DNA from: Acidimicrobiaceae bacterium
GTDB taxonomy: Bacteria; Actinomycetota; Acidimicrobiia; Acidimicrobiales; RAAP-2
Assembly: GCA_027306605.1 (NCBI GenBank)
Contig: DAHUZK010000067.1
Coordinates: 1 to 44,273, forward strand
Reading direction: 5' to 3'
DNA length: 44,273 nucleotides
The notes under the pieces are model-generated. The model made no database searches. It was not told the DNA's origin and worked only from the letters and a program-made list of their open reading frames with translations. Below, in pieces: positions 1 through 7,362 of this stretch (the stretch's first letter is position 1; every line of letters begins with the position of its first letter). A program made the position numbers and the translations under genes.

Positions 1-119
1 GCTTCCGCAGTCGCTTCGCGACCGCGATCGAGCCCGCACACGGCAAAGAGCGCCCGCCTGAGGTCAGGTTCGACCTCGCTCACGAACGCCTCGAACTCGA
101 AGCGGCCGGGTTCACTCAT
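1..119 (-). CDS. Probable ECF RNA polymerase sigma factor, N-terminal fragment (runs off window)
   Basis: Reading leftward from an ATG at 119, 39 codons are open to the window edge and begin MSEPGRFEFEAFVSEVEP, continuing with a DLRRALFAVCGLDRG segment. The pattern FEAFV-x-DLRRAL-x-GLDRGREATAEA resembles the region 2.1 start of SigE-type ECF sigma factors, where a helix with FxxFV is followed by LxRxA and a GDxxxAEDLxQ-like stretch. The helix-turn-helix region 4 is not visible, so this is a family guess from the N terminus. Its relation to the replication and integration genes to the right is unknown; it could be host DNA or cargo of the mobile element. Confidence 0.5.
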   Translation of the reverse strand, partial: MSEPGRFEFEAFVSEVEPDLRRALFAVCGLDRGREATAE

Positions 120-518
120 GGTCCCTACCTATAGTGACCAGGGAGCACCCCATCATTACGACAGCTCAGGACAGCGCGAGTAAACCGCCCGGAAGCGTCG
201 CCGAGCCGGGCGCTCTGGGACACGCCACCACAGGTAGCACCGTTGTGCGAGTATGGGGCAGTTTGCGAAAGGGTCCGGTTTCGTTCCACAGCCGGGCGGA
301 GCGCCCTTCAGATGCCCTCAGTCATCCGTCCGGCGGCACCAGGGCAAGGCATCTCCTCGAGGCCAAGCGGGCCCACCGGGCCCGAGCGGCAGCAGAAGGA
401 CCGACGTTCGACGACTTGATTAGGTAAGGGAACTGCTCACCACCGGTCACTGACTGACTGGCGACCAGGGGAGCCGGCGTTACGAGGATGTCTCTCGAAA
501 CGATCGCACTGAGCTAGG
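120..518. other. Intergenic tract without a convincing gene
   Basis: This stretch separates the sigma-like fragment from the origin-like hairpin. The only open frame is a GTG-started 97-codon one at 134-427 on the plus strand. It lacks a ribosome binding site, has mixed low-complexity composition and matches no family I recognise, although its last 25 residues (EAKRAHRARA, then GPTFDDLIR) have a protein-like look and could be the end of a degraded small gene. I see no tRNA and no copy of the integrase-side inverted repeat here that would serve as attL. Confidence 0.4.
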
Positions 519-549
519 GGCGCCGCCGGCCGGTGGGGCCGGCGGCGCC
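519..549. repeat. Perfect 13-bp-stem hairpin upstream of rep
   Basis: GGCGCCGCCGGCC (519-531) is followed by a 5-nt loop (532-536) and its exact reverse complement (537-549). It lies about 155 bp upstream of the HUH replication initiator. No T-run follows directly, so an intrinsic terminator is less natural than a structured element of a rolling-circle origin. Function is inferred from position. Confidence 0.6.
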
Positions 550-598
550 AAACGGCATCTGGTGAGAACTTTTTCTGGAGGAATTTCTCGTACCGTCC

Positions 599-645
599 TG
601 TACCACTGCGTCTCGCCCTGTTCCGCCGTGTACCACTGTGTCTCG
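599..645. repeat. Two 17-bp direct repeats (iteron-like) upstream of rep
   Basis: TGTACCACTGCGTCTCG at 599-615 recurs at 629-645 with one change (GCG to GTG), a 30-bp period. They sit between the perfect hairpin and the rep start, about 60-105 bp upstream of the gene. Two same-orientation copies in this place are what one expects of initiator binding sites or of a rep operator. This is inference; no function is visible in the sequence itself. Confidence 0.55.
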
Positions 646-704
646 GCGTTCACGGGCGCTGAGCTGGGACGACGCTTGACTTCGTCGCGACCGTTCTGCA
701 TCGT

Positions 705-2033
705 GTGCGGCCCATGTTGGACGAAGAGGACACCCAGATGCTCTTTGCCGTCGGTCGTCAAGCGCGGGCGCGTCGCCTCGATGACTTCTTGTCCCAGGGC
801 GCGCGTTGCGGCTGGTGCGCCCATCCGATCCGCCTCCGTGGCTATGTGCTCAACAAGGTGGACGGCCGGGTGGTCTTCGCCAGTTACCGCTTCCCCGGCA
901 ACGTGGTGCTCAAGGCCTGCGGGTCGCGCAGCGAGCTGTGGTGCCCCTCGTGCGCCACGCTCTACCGAGGTGATGCCCGTCACCTCGTTCGCGCCGGACT
1001 CGAAGGAGGCAAGGGCATGGACGTCTCCATCGCCGCGCATCCCGCCGTCTTCCTGACGCTCACCGCCCCGGGGTTCGGGGTGGTCCACCGACAGAGCTCG
1101 ACGGGCCCGTGCCAGTCGCCGCACGCCTCCGCTCGGTGCCCCCACGGCCGCACGCTGATCTGCCAGGCTCGCCACGGGCAGGACGACCCCGCCCTCGGCA
1201 CCCCTCTGTGCGCCCGCTGCTTCGACTACGCCGGCGCCGTCTTGCACAACGCGCACAGTGCCGAGCTGTGGCGACGCACCACCATCTACGTCGCCCGCCA
1301 CCTCGCCGCCTCCCTCGGGCTCTCACGGGCCGAGGGCGCCAAGGTGCTCCGCCTCGAGCACGCCAAGGTGGCCGAGTTCCAACGCCGCGGGCTGGTGCAC
1401 TTCCACGCCGTGGTGCGGGCCGACGGCCCCGACGCGACGTCGGCGCCCATCGACGCCCATGCCCTCGCCGCGGCGTGCCGCACCGCAGCGAGGCTCGTTG
1501 AGGTCAGTCACGCCCGGGGCAGCGCCCGCTGGGGGACCGAGCTCGATGTCCAGGTCGTTCAGCGCGACGGCCCGCTCACCCCGGTCGCCTCCTACGTGGC
1601 CAAGTACGCGACCAAGGAGCCGGCGATGCACCCCGGACTCCTCGGGCGGATCCTCTCAGAGAGGGACCTGCAGGCCCGCGACCTCCCGCCGCACCTCTTC
1701 AACCTCGTCGCCACCGCCTGGGCGCTCGACGCCGTTCCCGACCTGTCGGAGCTCGGGCTGCGCCGCCACGCCCATCACCTCGGCTACTCGGGCCACTTCC
1801 TCACCAAGTCGAGGGGGTACTCGACGACGTTCTCCGCTCTGCGTGACGCCCGGGCCGAATGGCAGCGACAGCGAGACGGCGAGGCCGACGAGTCCGCGAC
1901 GACGAGACGGCTCAGGGCGGTCGGACGGGGATGGGCCAACGAGGGCGAAGCGCTCTTTGCCGCGGCACAGGCCCGCCAACGTGCAGAAGACAAGAAGGAG
2001 GCGGACTTCGCATGGCACACCCGATGCGAGTAG
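705..2033 (+). CDS. RepSA-like HUH rolling-circle replication initiator
   Basis: A 442-codon protein of the actinobacterial RepSA/pSAM2-type replication initiator family, which nicks the double-strand origin of rolling-circle plasmids and AICEs. Near residue 43 it has the family's CGWCAHPIRL zinc-finger-like start, with further cysteine pairs (WCPSC about residue 90, LCARC about 167). The HUH motif is HFH at residues 232-234. The tyrosine motif SYVAKYATK carries Tyr297 and Tyr301, one of which should be the nicking nucleophile. The start is uncertain: GTG 705 gives MRPML, ATG 714 is three codons later, and neither has a clear ribosome binding site. The hairpin and direct repeats upstream support an adjacent origin. 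Confidence 0.85.
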   Translation: MRPMLDEEDTQMLFAVGRQARARRLDDFLSQGARCGWCAHPIRLRGYVLNKVDGRVVFASYRFPGNVVLKACGSRSELWCPSCATLYRGDARHLVRAGLEGGKGMDVSIAAHPAVFLTLTAPGFGVVHRQSSTGPCQSPHASARCPHGRTLICQARHGQDDPALGTPLCARCFDYAGAVLHNAHSAELWRRTTIYVARHLAASLGLSRAEGAKVLRLEHAKVAEFQRRGLVHFHAVVRADGPDATSAPIDAHALAAACRTAARLVEVSHARGSARWGTELDVQVVQRDGPLTPVASYVAKYATKEPAMHPGLLGRILSERDLQARDLPPHLFNLVATAWALDAVPDLSELGLRRHAHHLGYSGHFLTKSRGYSTTFSALRDARAEWQRQRDGEADESATTRRLRAVGRGWANEGEALFAAAQARQRAEDKKEADFAWHTRCE

Positions 2034-2145
2034 GTCCTTGGGCAGAGGGCAAGCCGCCGCGGGCGGTGCGCCAGGCTTCTGGCCGCTCCCCGGGGATGAG
2101 CACGTTTCTTCGCCCAGACGATGGGGCGGGGGGCTGAGCGCACCC

Positions 2146-2535
2146 ATGTCATCGGAAGCTCTCGAGAGACCGTTCCCCTCCGTGAACGCGATGTCGGGCG
2201 GCGAGGCGCTCGCCTCGAGTGACGGCGGGGTTTCGATCGCGAGACGGACGGACACGCCACCTGCGGAGACCCCGGCCGTGTTGGCGTCGGTGCACGAGTT
2301 GCGGCCGCCTCTTGCTCGCACCGGCTCCGCAGAGGCGTCGAAACCGGCGGAATGTGGGGATCGCTCGACCTCCGCGGCCGCGGAGGACTGGATCTGCCGG
2401 CAGCTCGCGGCGGCGCCCGAGTTGACCGACGATCGATGGGCTCAGGTCCGGCGGCTCATCGCCAGACGACCTCGACCCGGGACGGATCGAAGCGCCCGCC
2501 CTTCCTCGCCGCAGGCTTCACGACGACCGCGCTGA
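2146..2535 (+). CDS. Small accessory protein of the Rep-Int module, unknown function
   Basis: A 129-codon frame from ATG 2146. The first two-thirds are low-complexity. Residues around 85-110 (EDWICRQLAAAPELTDD, then RWAQVRRLIA) look like the short C-terminal helix pair (xLPPLTxEQxxxLxxLL) common in small proteins next to actinobacterial rep/int genes. It overlaps the convergent integrase 3' end by 80 bp, which weakens the case. An excisionase with a winged-helix MerR-like sequence would be expected in this position in an AICE, but no such motif is seen. Treat as a probable hypothetical protein. Confidence 0.45.
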   Translation: MSSEALERPFPSVNAMSGGEALASSDGGVSIARRTDTPPAETPAVLASVHELRPPLARTGSAEASKPAECGDRSTSAAAEDWICRQLAAAPELTDDRWAQVRRLIARRPRPGTDRSARPSSPQASRRPR

Positions 2536-3847
2536 TCACCGACTCGATGACGGCACGTTGACGATCGAGATCCAGCTCCGGCCAGACCGATGCGACGTTC
2601 TCGGGCCGGTTCACGATCAACGCCTGATCTCGGAGCCAAGCAGCCCGAGCCTCACGGAGCTCGTCGGCCTGAGCCTCGAGCTTGGAGACGGCGGGGAACA
2701 CGACGGCGCCCGTCAGCTCGCCGGCGGTGAACGCCGCCATGAGCTCGGAGATTCGGGTGGTGACGTCGTGCAGCCGTTGCTCGTCGACCCAGGGGTTCGC
2801 CTCGTGTACGACCGCGCGGTCGGACAGGTACCGGAGGACGAGCGCGGTGACCAGCTCGTCCATGCGGGGCCCCGAGACGGCCACGGTACCGCAGCCCCCG
2901 CGGGTCGTCTGTTGCTTGCACACATAGGTGTGGATGCTGCGGCGGAAGTCCTTGTCGCAGCTCATGGGCACACCGCAGGTGCCGCAACGGACCAGCCCCG
3001 ACAGGAGCCGCTTCCTGCCGCCCGTGTAGGTATGGCGCCGGGTCCTCTCGGGGTCCTTCAGAACGGCGCACAGGGACTCCCAGGTGCTGACGTCGAGGAG
3101 CGGCTCGCGCTTTGCCATCACCGGATTGCCCTCGGCGTCTCTCGCAATGTCCCTCTGGTGGATGCGGTAGCCGGCCATCCGTGGGGAGACGAGCATGGAC
3201 TTGAGGACGCTCTGGAGCCACGGGTTGCCATACGGCGTCCGGACCCCCAGTTCGTTCCAGCGCCGGGCGATGGTGTGGAGCCCCATGCCGGCCAGGACGT
3301 CGCGGGCAGCCTGCCGGACCAGCTCGGCCTCGGCCGGACGGATCGTGACCTTGTCGTCTTCGTACCCGAACGGCCGCCGGGTGCTGCGGGGAACGCCGCG
3401 CTGGGCCAGCTCGAGGTTCTTGCGCTTGATACGGCGCGAAGTGTCCATGGAGGACTTGTTGGCGAAGGCGACCATCACGCGGGCCATGGTGCGGCCGTCC
3501 GACGTCGAGAGATCGAGGTCCTGCTGCACGGTGGCGAAGACCAGGCCGGGACGGGTGTCGAAGATGCGGATCGCCCGCTCGAGGTCCGCCGGCTGACGGG
3601 CGAAGCGGTCGAGGTCGTACGCGACGACCCCGTCGACGGCGCCTCCTTCGAGGTCGGCCAGCAGGCGCTCGAACTCCGGACGCCTCACCTTGACGTCGAA
3701 GGCCGAGTAGTCGTTGTCCTGGTAGACGCAGGCGACGTCCCAGCCGCGCAGCCCGGCGACCGTTCGGGTGTCGTCCTCCTGGCGACCGACGCCCAGCCCG
3801 AGTCCCTCCGTGTCCGACGAGATCCTGGTGTACAGCCCCACCCGCAC
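2456..3847 (-). CDS. Serine site-specific integrase/recombinase
   Basis: A 463-codon large serine recombinase. The N-terminal resolvase domain opens with MRVGLYTRISSD, containing the nucleophilic serine (Ser10 of the RIS motif), followed by GGAVDGVVAYDLDRFAR (about residues 88-104), the conserved ADLDRLAR-type active-site segment. A recombinase domain follows (RRPFGYE, IARRWNELGVRTPYG), then a zinc ribbon (RCGTCGVPM with paired cysteines after it) and a C-terminal coiled-coil-like region. Length suits the smaller members of the large serine integrases. The start is GTG 3847 with no Shine-Dalgarno sequence, so a leaderless transcript is possible. It is transcribed away from the truncated virB4 gene, placing its 5' end at the element edge, as is common when attP flanks int. 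Confidence 0.93.
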   Translation of the reverse strand: MRVGLYTRISSDTEGLGLGVGRQEDDTRTVAGLRGWDVACVYQDNDYSAFDVKVRRPEFERLLADLEGGAVDGVVAYDLDRFARQPADLERAIRIFDTRPGLVFATVQQDLDLSTSDGRTMARVMVAFANKSSMDTSRRIKRKNLELAQRGVPRSTRRPFGYEDDKVTIRPAEAELVRQAARDVLAGMGLHTIARRWNELGVRTPYGNPWLQSVLKSMLVSPRMAGYRIHQRDIARDAEGNPVMAKREPLLDVSTWESLCAVLKDPERTRRHTYTGGRKRLLSGLVRCGTCGVPMSCDKDFRRSIHTYVCKQQTTRGGCGTVAVSGPRMDELVTALVLRYLSDRAVVHEANPWVDEQRLHDVTTRISELMAAFTAGELTGAVVFPAVSKLEAQADELREARAAWLRDQALIVNRPENVASVWPELDLDRQRAVIESVISAVVVKPAARKGGRFDPSRVEVVWR

Positions 3848-3854
3848 AAGACAT

Positions 3855-3878
3855 AGGTTAGCGCATCCTGACTAACCT
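3855..3878. repeat. Perfect inverted repeat at the integrase/virB4 junction
   Basis: AGGTTAG (3855-3861), ten spacer bases, then CTAACCT (3872-3878). The left arm lies just upstream of the integrase start; the right arm is inside the virB4-like reading frame (Thr-Asn-Leu codons). It may be an integrase operator or part of the hybrid attachment site. Large serine integrases use 40-50 bp partly palindromic att sites with a central 2-bp crossover, so the location fits attR, but a second copy is needed to prove it. Confidence 0.45.
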
Positions 3879-4251
3879 GGGCGTGGCGCGGTGGCTCCAG
3901 TCGTCATGGAAGCTCTCGCGCGCTTTCGGGGTCTCGAACATCGCCGTGTTGCACCGGGTGTCGGACCTGCGTTCGGTGGGGGCTTCGGACTCCGAGCAGG
4001 TGGCGCTGGCCCAGGGGCTGTTGGCCGACTCCGAGACGCGGGTCGTGTACGCGCAGTCACCGGGCGAGCTCGAGGCGGCCGGCGAGCTCCTGTCGCTCTC
4101 GAGCACCGAGGCCGAGCTGTTGCCCCAGCTCCGGCGGGGCATCGCCCTGTGGAAGGTGGGCCAGCGGTCGTTCCTGGTCCAGCACCGGCTCAGCGCCATG
4201 GAGCGCGCCATGGTGGACACCGACGCGGCGATGACGGGTCGGCGGCGGTGA
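3862..4251 (+). pseudogene. C-terminal remnant of a VirB4/TraC-type conjugation ATPase
   Basis: The plus-strand frame reads RILTNLGVARWLQSSWKL, then RAFGVSNIAVLHRVSDLR, QVALAQGLLADSETRVVY and LWKVGQRSFLVQH, ending with MERAMVDTDAAM. This is the C-terminal region of actinobacterial VirB4-like T4SS ATPases just after the Walker B DEAW motif, including the SDLR and AQGLLADSETRVVY segments. Everything upstream, including Walker A, is missing: the frame meets TAG at 3859-3861, immediately next to the serine integrase. A GTG at 3883 allows a 122-codon product, but that would be a non-functional tail. The stop overlaps the GTG start of the coupling-protein gene, the spacing of an intact conjugation operon. 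Confidence 0.75.
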
Positions 4252-5777
4252 GCCTCGCCGGCGTGGTCCTGCCGATCTGCCTGGGCGGGGCGCTCCTGGC
4301 CGGCGCCTCCTCCCGGGGCGGGGGCGTCCTGTCGACCCGCGCCACCCGCGCCACCCGCGCCACCCGCGCCACCGCCGGAGCGGGACGGCGCGGGCACGGT
4401 GCCCGCTGGGCCACCCGGCGCGACCTGCGCCCGCTGAAGGTCGCGGCGGACGCCGTGCCGTCGGGCCGGCTGCTCCTCGGCACCGTCCCCGGAGTCTGGC
4501 GCGGCACCGGCGTGGCGTCGGAGCGGGCGCAGTCGCTCGTCGTCGTCGGCCCGACGCAGAGCGGCAAGACCTCGAGCCTCGCCGTCCCGGCCATCCTGGC
4601 GTGGGACGGGCCCGTGCTCGCGGCCAGCGTCAAGAGCGATCTGTTGCACCACACGCTCGGCACGCGCAGCCGGTGCGGGCGCGTGTGGTGCATCGACCCG
4701 ACGGCGGCCACCACGGCCCGCCGGAGCACCTGGTCGCCCTTGGCGGCGTGCACGGACTGGCGCCGGGCGAGCCGGGTGGCGTCGGAGCTGTGCGAGGCGG
4801 CGAAGTCCGACGGCACCAGCGCCGACGGCGAGTTCTGGTACGCCACGGCGGCCAAGCTGCTGGCCCCGCTGCTCCTGGCCGCCGCCCTCGACGAGCTGGA
4901 CATGGCCGACGTCGTGCGCTGGGTCGACACCCAGGAGGCGGGCGAGGTGGCGCACATCCTCGAGCACCACCGCCAACGCGAGGCGCTCGATGCGGCCCAG
5001 GCCTCCTGGTGTCGCGACGAGCGCACCCGCAGCTCGGTGGCCACCACGGCCGAGACCGTGCTGGCCCCCTTCGCCCAGGAGGTCCCCGCGCCGGCGACCG
5101 CCGCCGCCTTCGAGCCCGCCGACCTCCTGGGTGACGCCAACACCCTCTACCTGTGCGCGCCCGCACACGACCAGCGCCGGCTGCGCGGCTACTTCACGAC
5201 GCTCACCCAGCAGGTGCTCACCCACGGCTTCGCGAAGGCGACGCGTGCCGGCCGCCCGCTCGATCCACCGCTGCTGGTGGTGCTCGACGAGGCCGCGCAC
5301 ATCGCACCCCTGGCCGAGCTGGACGCACTGGCCGCGACGGCGGCGTCGCACGGGATCCAGATCGTGACGGTGTGGCAGGACCTGGCCCAGGTGCGCGCCC
5401 GCTACGGCACCCGGGCGGCCACGGTGCTGAACAACCACCGGGCCAAGCTGTTCCTGCCGGGGATCGCCGATCCCGACACGCTCGAGCACGCCAGCCGGCT
5501 GGTCGGCGACGAGAACGTGACGGTGCCCTCGGTCACCCGCGACGCCGGCGGACGGCGCTCCACGACCTCGACCGAGACCCCGCGCCGGCTGCTCCCGCCC
5601 GAGGAGCTGCGTTGCCTGCCGCGTGGCGACGCCGTGCTCGTCTACGGCACGTTGCCGCCCGTTCGGCTGCGGCTGCTCCCGTGGTGGAGAGCGTCGAACG
5701 GGGCCGCGCCGAATCGACACGGAGGACGGGAATTCCCGTGGATTTCCGGCAGCGCACCCCGTCGGCCGCCACCTTGA
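4248..5777 (+). CDS. VirD4/TraG-type T4SS coupling protein (TraM-recognition family)
   Basis: A 509-codon ATPase expected to bring DNA to a conjugative type IV secretion channel. The GTG start overlaps the virB4 remnant's TGA. Residues 4-20 form a short hydrophobic membrane segment, followed by an ATR tandem repeat. Walker A is GPTQSGKT at residues 101-108, and Walker B is LLVVLDEA at about 342-349. The following ASHGIQIVTVWQDLAQVRARYG and LNNHRAKLFLPGIAD segments are typical of the TraM-recognition/TraG family, with the TLEHASRLVGDENV tail also typical. It looks intact, but the operon's VirB4 is broken and no other channel gene is in view, so it is probably a stranded relic or a partner for a channel encoded elsewhere. 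Confidence 0.85.
   Translation: MSLAGVVLPICLGGALLAGASSRGGGVLSTRATRATRATRATAGAGRRGHGARWATRRDLRPLKVAADAVPSGRLLLGTVPGVWRGTGVASERAQSLVVVGPTQSGKTSSLAVPAILAWDGPVLAASVKSDLLHHTLGTRSRCGRVWCIDPTAATTARRSTWSPLAACTDWRRASRVASELCEAAKSDGTSADGEFWYATAAKLLAPLLLAAALDELDMADVVRWVDTQEAGEVAHILEHHRQREALDAAQASWCRDERTRSSVATTAETVLAPFAQEVPAPATAAAFEPADLLGDANTLYLCAPAHDQRRLRGYFTTLTQQVLTHGFAKATRAGRPLDPPLLVVLDEAAHIAPLAELDALAATAASHGIQIVTVWQDLAQVRARYGTRAATVLNNHRAKLFLPGIADPDTLEHASRLVGDENVTVPSVTRDAGGRRSTTSTETPRRLLPPEELRCLPRGDAVLVYGTLPPVRLRLLPWWRASNGAAPNRHGGREFPWISGSAPRRPPP
4335..4370 (+). repeat. 9-bp tandem repeat, 4 copies, inside the coupling-protein gene
   Basis: ACCCGCGCC occurs four times head to tail and encodes a Thr-Arg-Ala run next to the membrane segment. 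A unit of nine bases preserves the reading frame when copies are gained or lost. Confidence 0.9.
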
Positions 5778-5790
5778 CCGCTCGCGCCGG

Positions 5791-5823
5791 CGAAACCTAG
5801 CCTCGCCGCGCAGGGGGGTTTCG
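5791..5823. promoter_or_regulatory. Inverted repeat upstream of aldehyde dehydrogenase
   Basis: CGAAACC (5791-5797) and GGTTTCG (5817-5823) are exact reverse complements with a 19-base spacer, 24 bp upstream of the aldehyde dehydrogenase ATG. It could be a regulator site or a 5'-UTR hairpin. The short arms leave chance open. Confidence 0.3.
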
Positions 5824-5847
5824 TCGGATCCGAAGGGGGTCGCAGGC

Positions 5848-7320
5848 ATGTCCAGCCAGGTCACGAACGGTGAGGTCCGCATGCTCATCGACGGCGAGCT
5901 CGTCGAGGCGGCATCGGGGAAGCGGTTCGACAACGTGAACCCGGCGACCGAGGAGGTGCTGGGGCCGGTGGCCGACGCCTCGTCGGCGGACATGCACCGG
6001 GCGATCGACGCCGCCCGGCGCGCCTTCGACGAGTCGGACTGGTCGACCAACCGCGCCCTGCGCAAGCGCTGCCTCGAACAACTGCAGGCGGCCCTCGAGT
6101 CCGAGCGCGAGGAGTTCCGCGAGGAGGTCATCGCCGAGGTCGGGACACCGCGCATGATGACCTTCGCCGCCCAGGTCGACTGGCCGCTCGAGGACGCGCT
6201 GACCTGGCCGGCCAAGATGATCGACGAGTTCGAGTGGGAGCGCACCCTTCCCAACACCGAGAAGATGGGGATGGCCAGCCGGCGCGGCGTCATCAAGGAG
6301 CCGATGGGCGTCATCGGCGCCATCGTGCCGTGGAACTACCCGATCGAGGTCACGCTGAACAAGATGGGCCCGATCCTGGCCACGGGCAACACGATGATCC
6401 TCAAGCCCGCTCCCGACACGCCCTGGAACGCCACGCGCATCGGCCGCCTCATCGCCGAGAAGACCGACATCCCGCCCGGCGTCGTCAACGTGGTCACCTC
6501 GGCCGACCACCTCGTCGGCGAGGAGCTGACCCTCTCGCCCAAGGTCGACCTGATCTCGTTCACGGGCTCGACGGCGACGGGCAGGCGCATCATGGAGAAG
6601 GGGGCGGCCACGCTCAAGCGCGTCTTCCTCGAGCTCGGCGGCAAGTCGGCCATGATCGTCTGCGACGACGCCGACTTCCCCTCCACGGTGCCGATGGCCT
6701 CCATGGTGTGCGTGCACGCCGGCCAGGGCTGCGCCATGCAGTCCCGCCTGCTGCTGCCTCGCTCGCGCTACGACGAGGGCGTGGAGCTGATCACCGCCGG
6801 CATGCAGGGGGTGCCCTACGGCGACCCGAGCAGCGACGCCGTCGTCATGGGCCCGGTGGTCAGCGCCCGCCAGCGCGACCGCGTGCTCGGCTACATCGAG
6901 AAGGGGCAGGAGGAAGGGGCGAAGCTCGTGGTGGGCGGCGGGCGGCCGGCCCATCTGCCCAAGGGGTGGTTCGTCGAGCCGACGCTGTTCGTCGACGTCG
7001 ACAACACCATGACCATCGCCCGGGAGGAGATCTTCGGGCCGGTCCTCGTCGTCATCCCCTACGAGGACGACGACGACGCCGTGCGCATCACCAACGACAG
7101 CAACTACGGCCTCTCGGGCGGGGTCGTCTCCGCCTCGGAGGAGCGCGCCACGGCGATCGCCCGGCGCATCCGCACCGGGTCCATCGGCGTCAACGGAGGC
7201 CTGTGGTACGGGGCGGACTCGCCCTACGGCGGCTACAAGGACAGCGGGATCGGGCGTCAGTGCGGGATCGAAGGGCTCGAGCAGTATCTCGAGACCAAGG
7301 CCATCGCCTGGCCGGCCTGA
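5848..7320 (+). CDS. Aldehyde dehydrogenase family protein
   Basis: A 490-residue NAD(P)-dependent aldehyde dehydrogenase, oxidising an aldehyde to a carboxylate. Family landmarks are all present: PWNYP at 161-165, the cofactor-binding Lys in LKPAPDTP at 186, SFTGSTATG at 238-245, the general base Glu262 in LELGGKS, and the nucleophilic Cys295 in AGQGCAM. The C-terminal EEIFGPVLVV and GGYKDSGIGRQ motifs are also intact. The true start is ATG 5848 (MSSQVTNGEV), preceded by a GAAGGGGG-type ribosome binding site; the frame stays open further upstream without family similarity. The substrate cannot be read from sequence. Its neighbours are CoA-transferases and crotonases, so it may feed an aldehyde-derived acid into CoA-dependent degradation. 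Confidence 0.93.
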   Translation: MSSQVTNGEVRMLIDGELVEAASGKRFDNVNPATEEVLGPVADASSADMHRAIDAARRAFDESDWSTNRALRKRCLEQLQAALESEREEFREEVIAEVGTPRMMTFAAQVDWPLEDALTWPAKMIDEFEWERTLPNTEKMGMASRRGVIKEPMGVIGAIVPWNYPIEVTLNKMGPILATGNTMILKPAPDTPWNATRIGRLIAEKTDIPPGVVNVVTSADHLVGEELTLSPKVDLISFTGSTATGRRIMEKGAATLKRVFLELGGKSAMIVCDDADFPSTVPMASMVCVHAGQGCAMQSRLLLPRSRYDEGVELITAGMQGVPYGDPSSDAVVMGPVVSARQRDRVLGYIEKGQEEGAKLVVGGGRPAHLPKGWFVEPTLFVDVDNTMTIAREEIFGPVLVVIPYEDDDDAVRITNDSNYGLSGGVVSASEERATAIARRIRTGSIGVNGGLWYGADSPYGGYKDSGIGRQCGIEGLEQYLETKAIAWPA

Positions 7321-7362
7321 GCCCGACCGGTCCGACAGCCCGGCCGGCCTGACCCCGGACGC

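Larger units (their letters stand above)
519..3861. mobile_element. Rep plus serine-integrase mobile module
   Basis: An origin-like tract, an HUH replication initiator of the RepSA type, a small ORF and a serine integrase are contiguous. This is the replication/integration core of actinomycete integrative elements. The right edge is set at about 3861, because from 3862 the plus strand reads as VirB4-like protein that is broken by an in-frame TAG at 3859-3861. The left edge is unknown: the 5' half of the VirB4 gene is not in the window, and no repeat of the right junction was found between 1 and 518. No FtsK-like TraSA translocase typical of complete AICEs is seen inside the module. Confidence 0.55.

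Noticed and set aside
134-427. 97-codon ORF after the sigma fragment
   Set aside because: No ribosome binding site or family similarity; kept only as a note in the gap entry.
1-518. tRNA gene as an integration target or attL
   Set aside because: No tRNA-like sequence and no copy of the right junction could be found by eye; serine integrases also often target protein genes.
2558-3856. 432-codon plus-strand open frame opposite the serine integrase
   Set aside because: It is the antisense shadow of the integrase; its composition is low-complexity and it has no family motifs.
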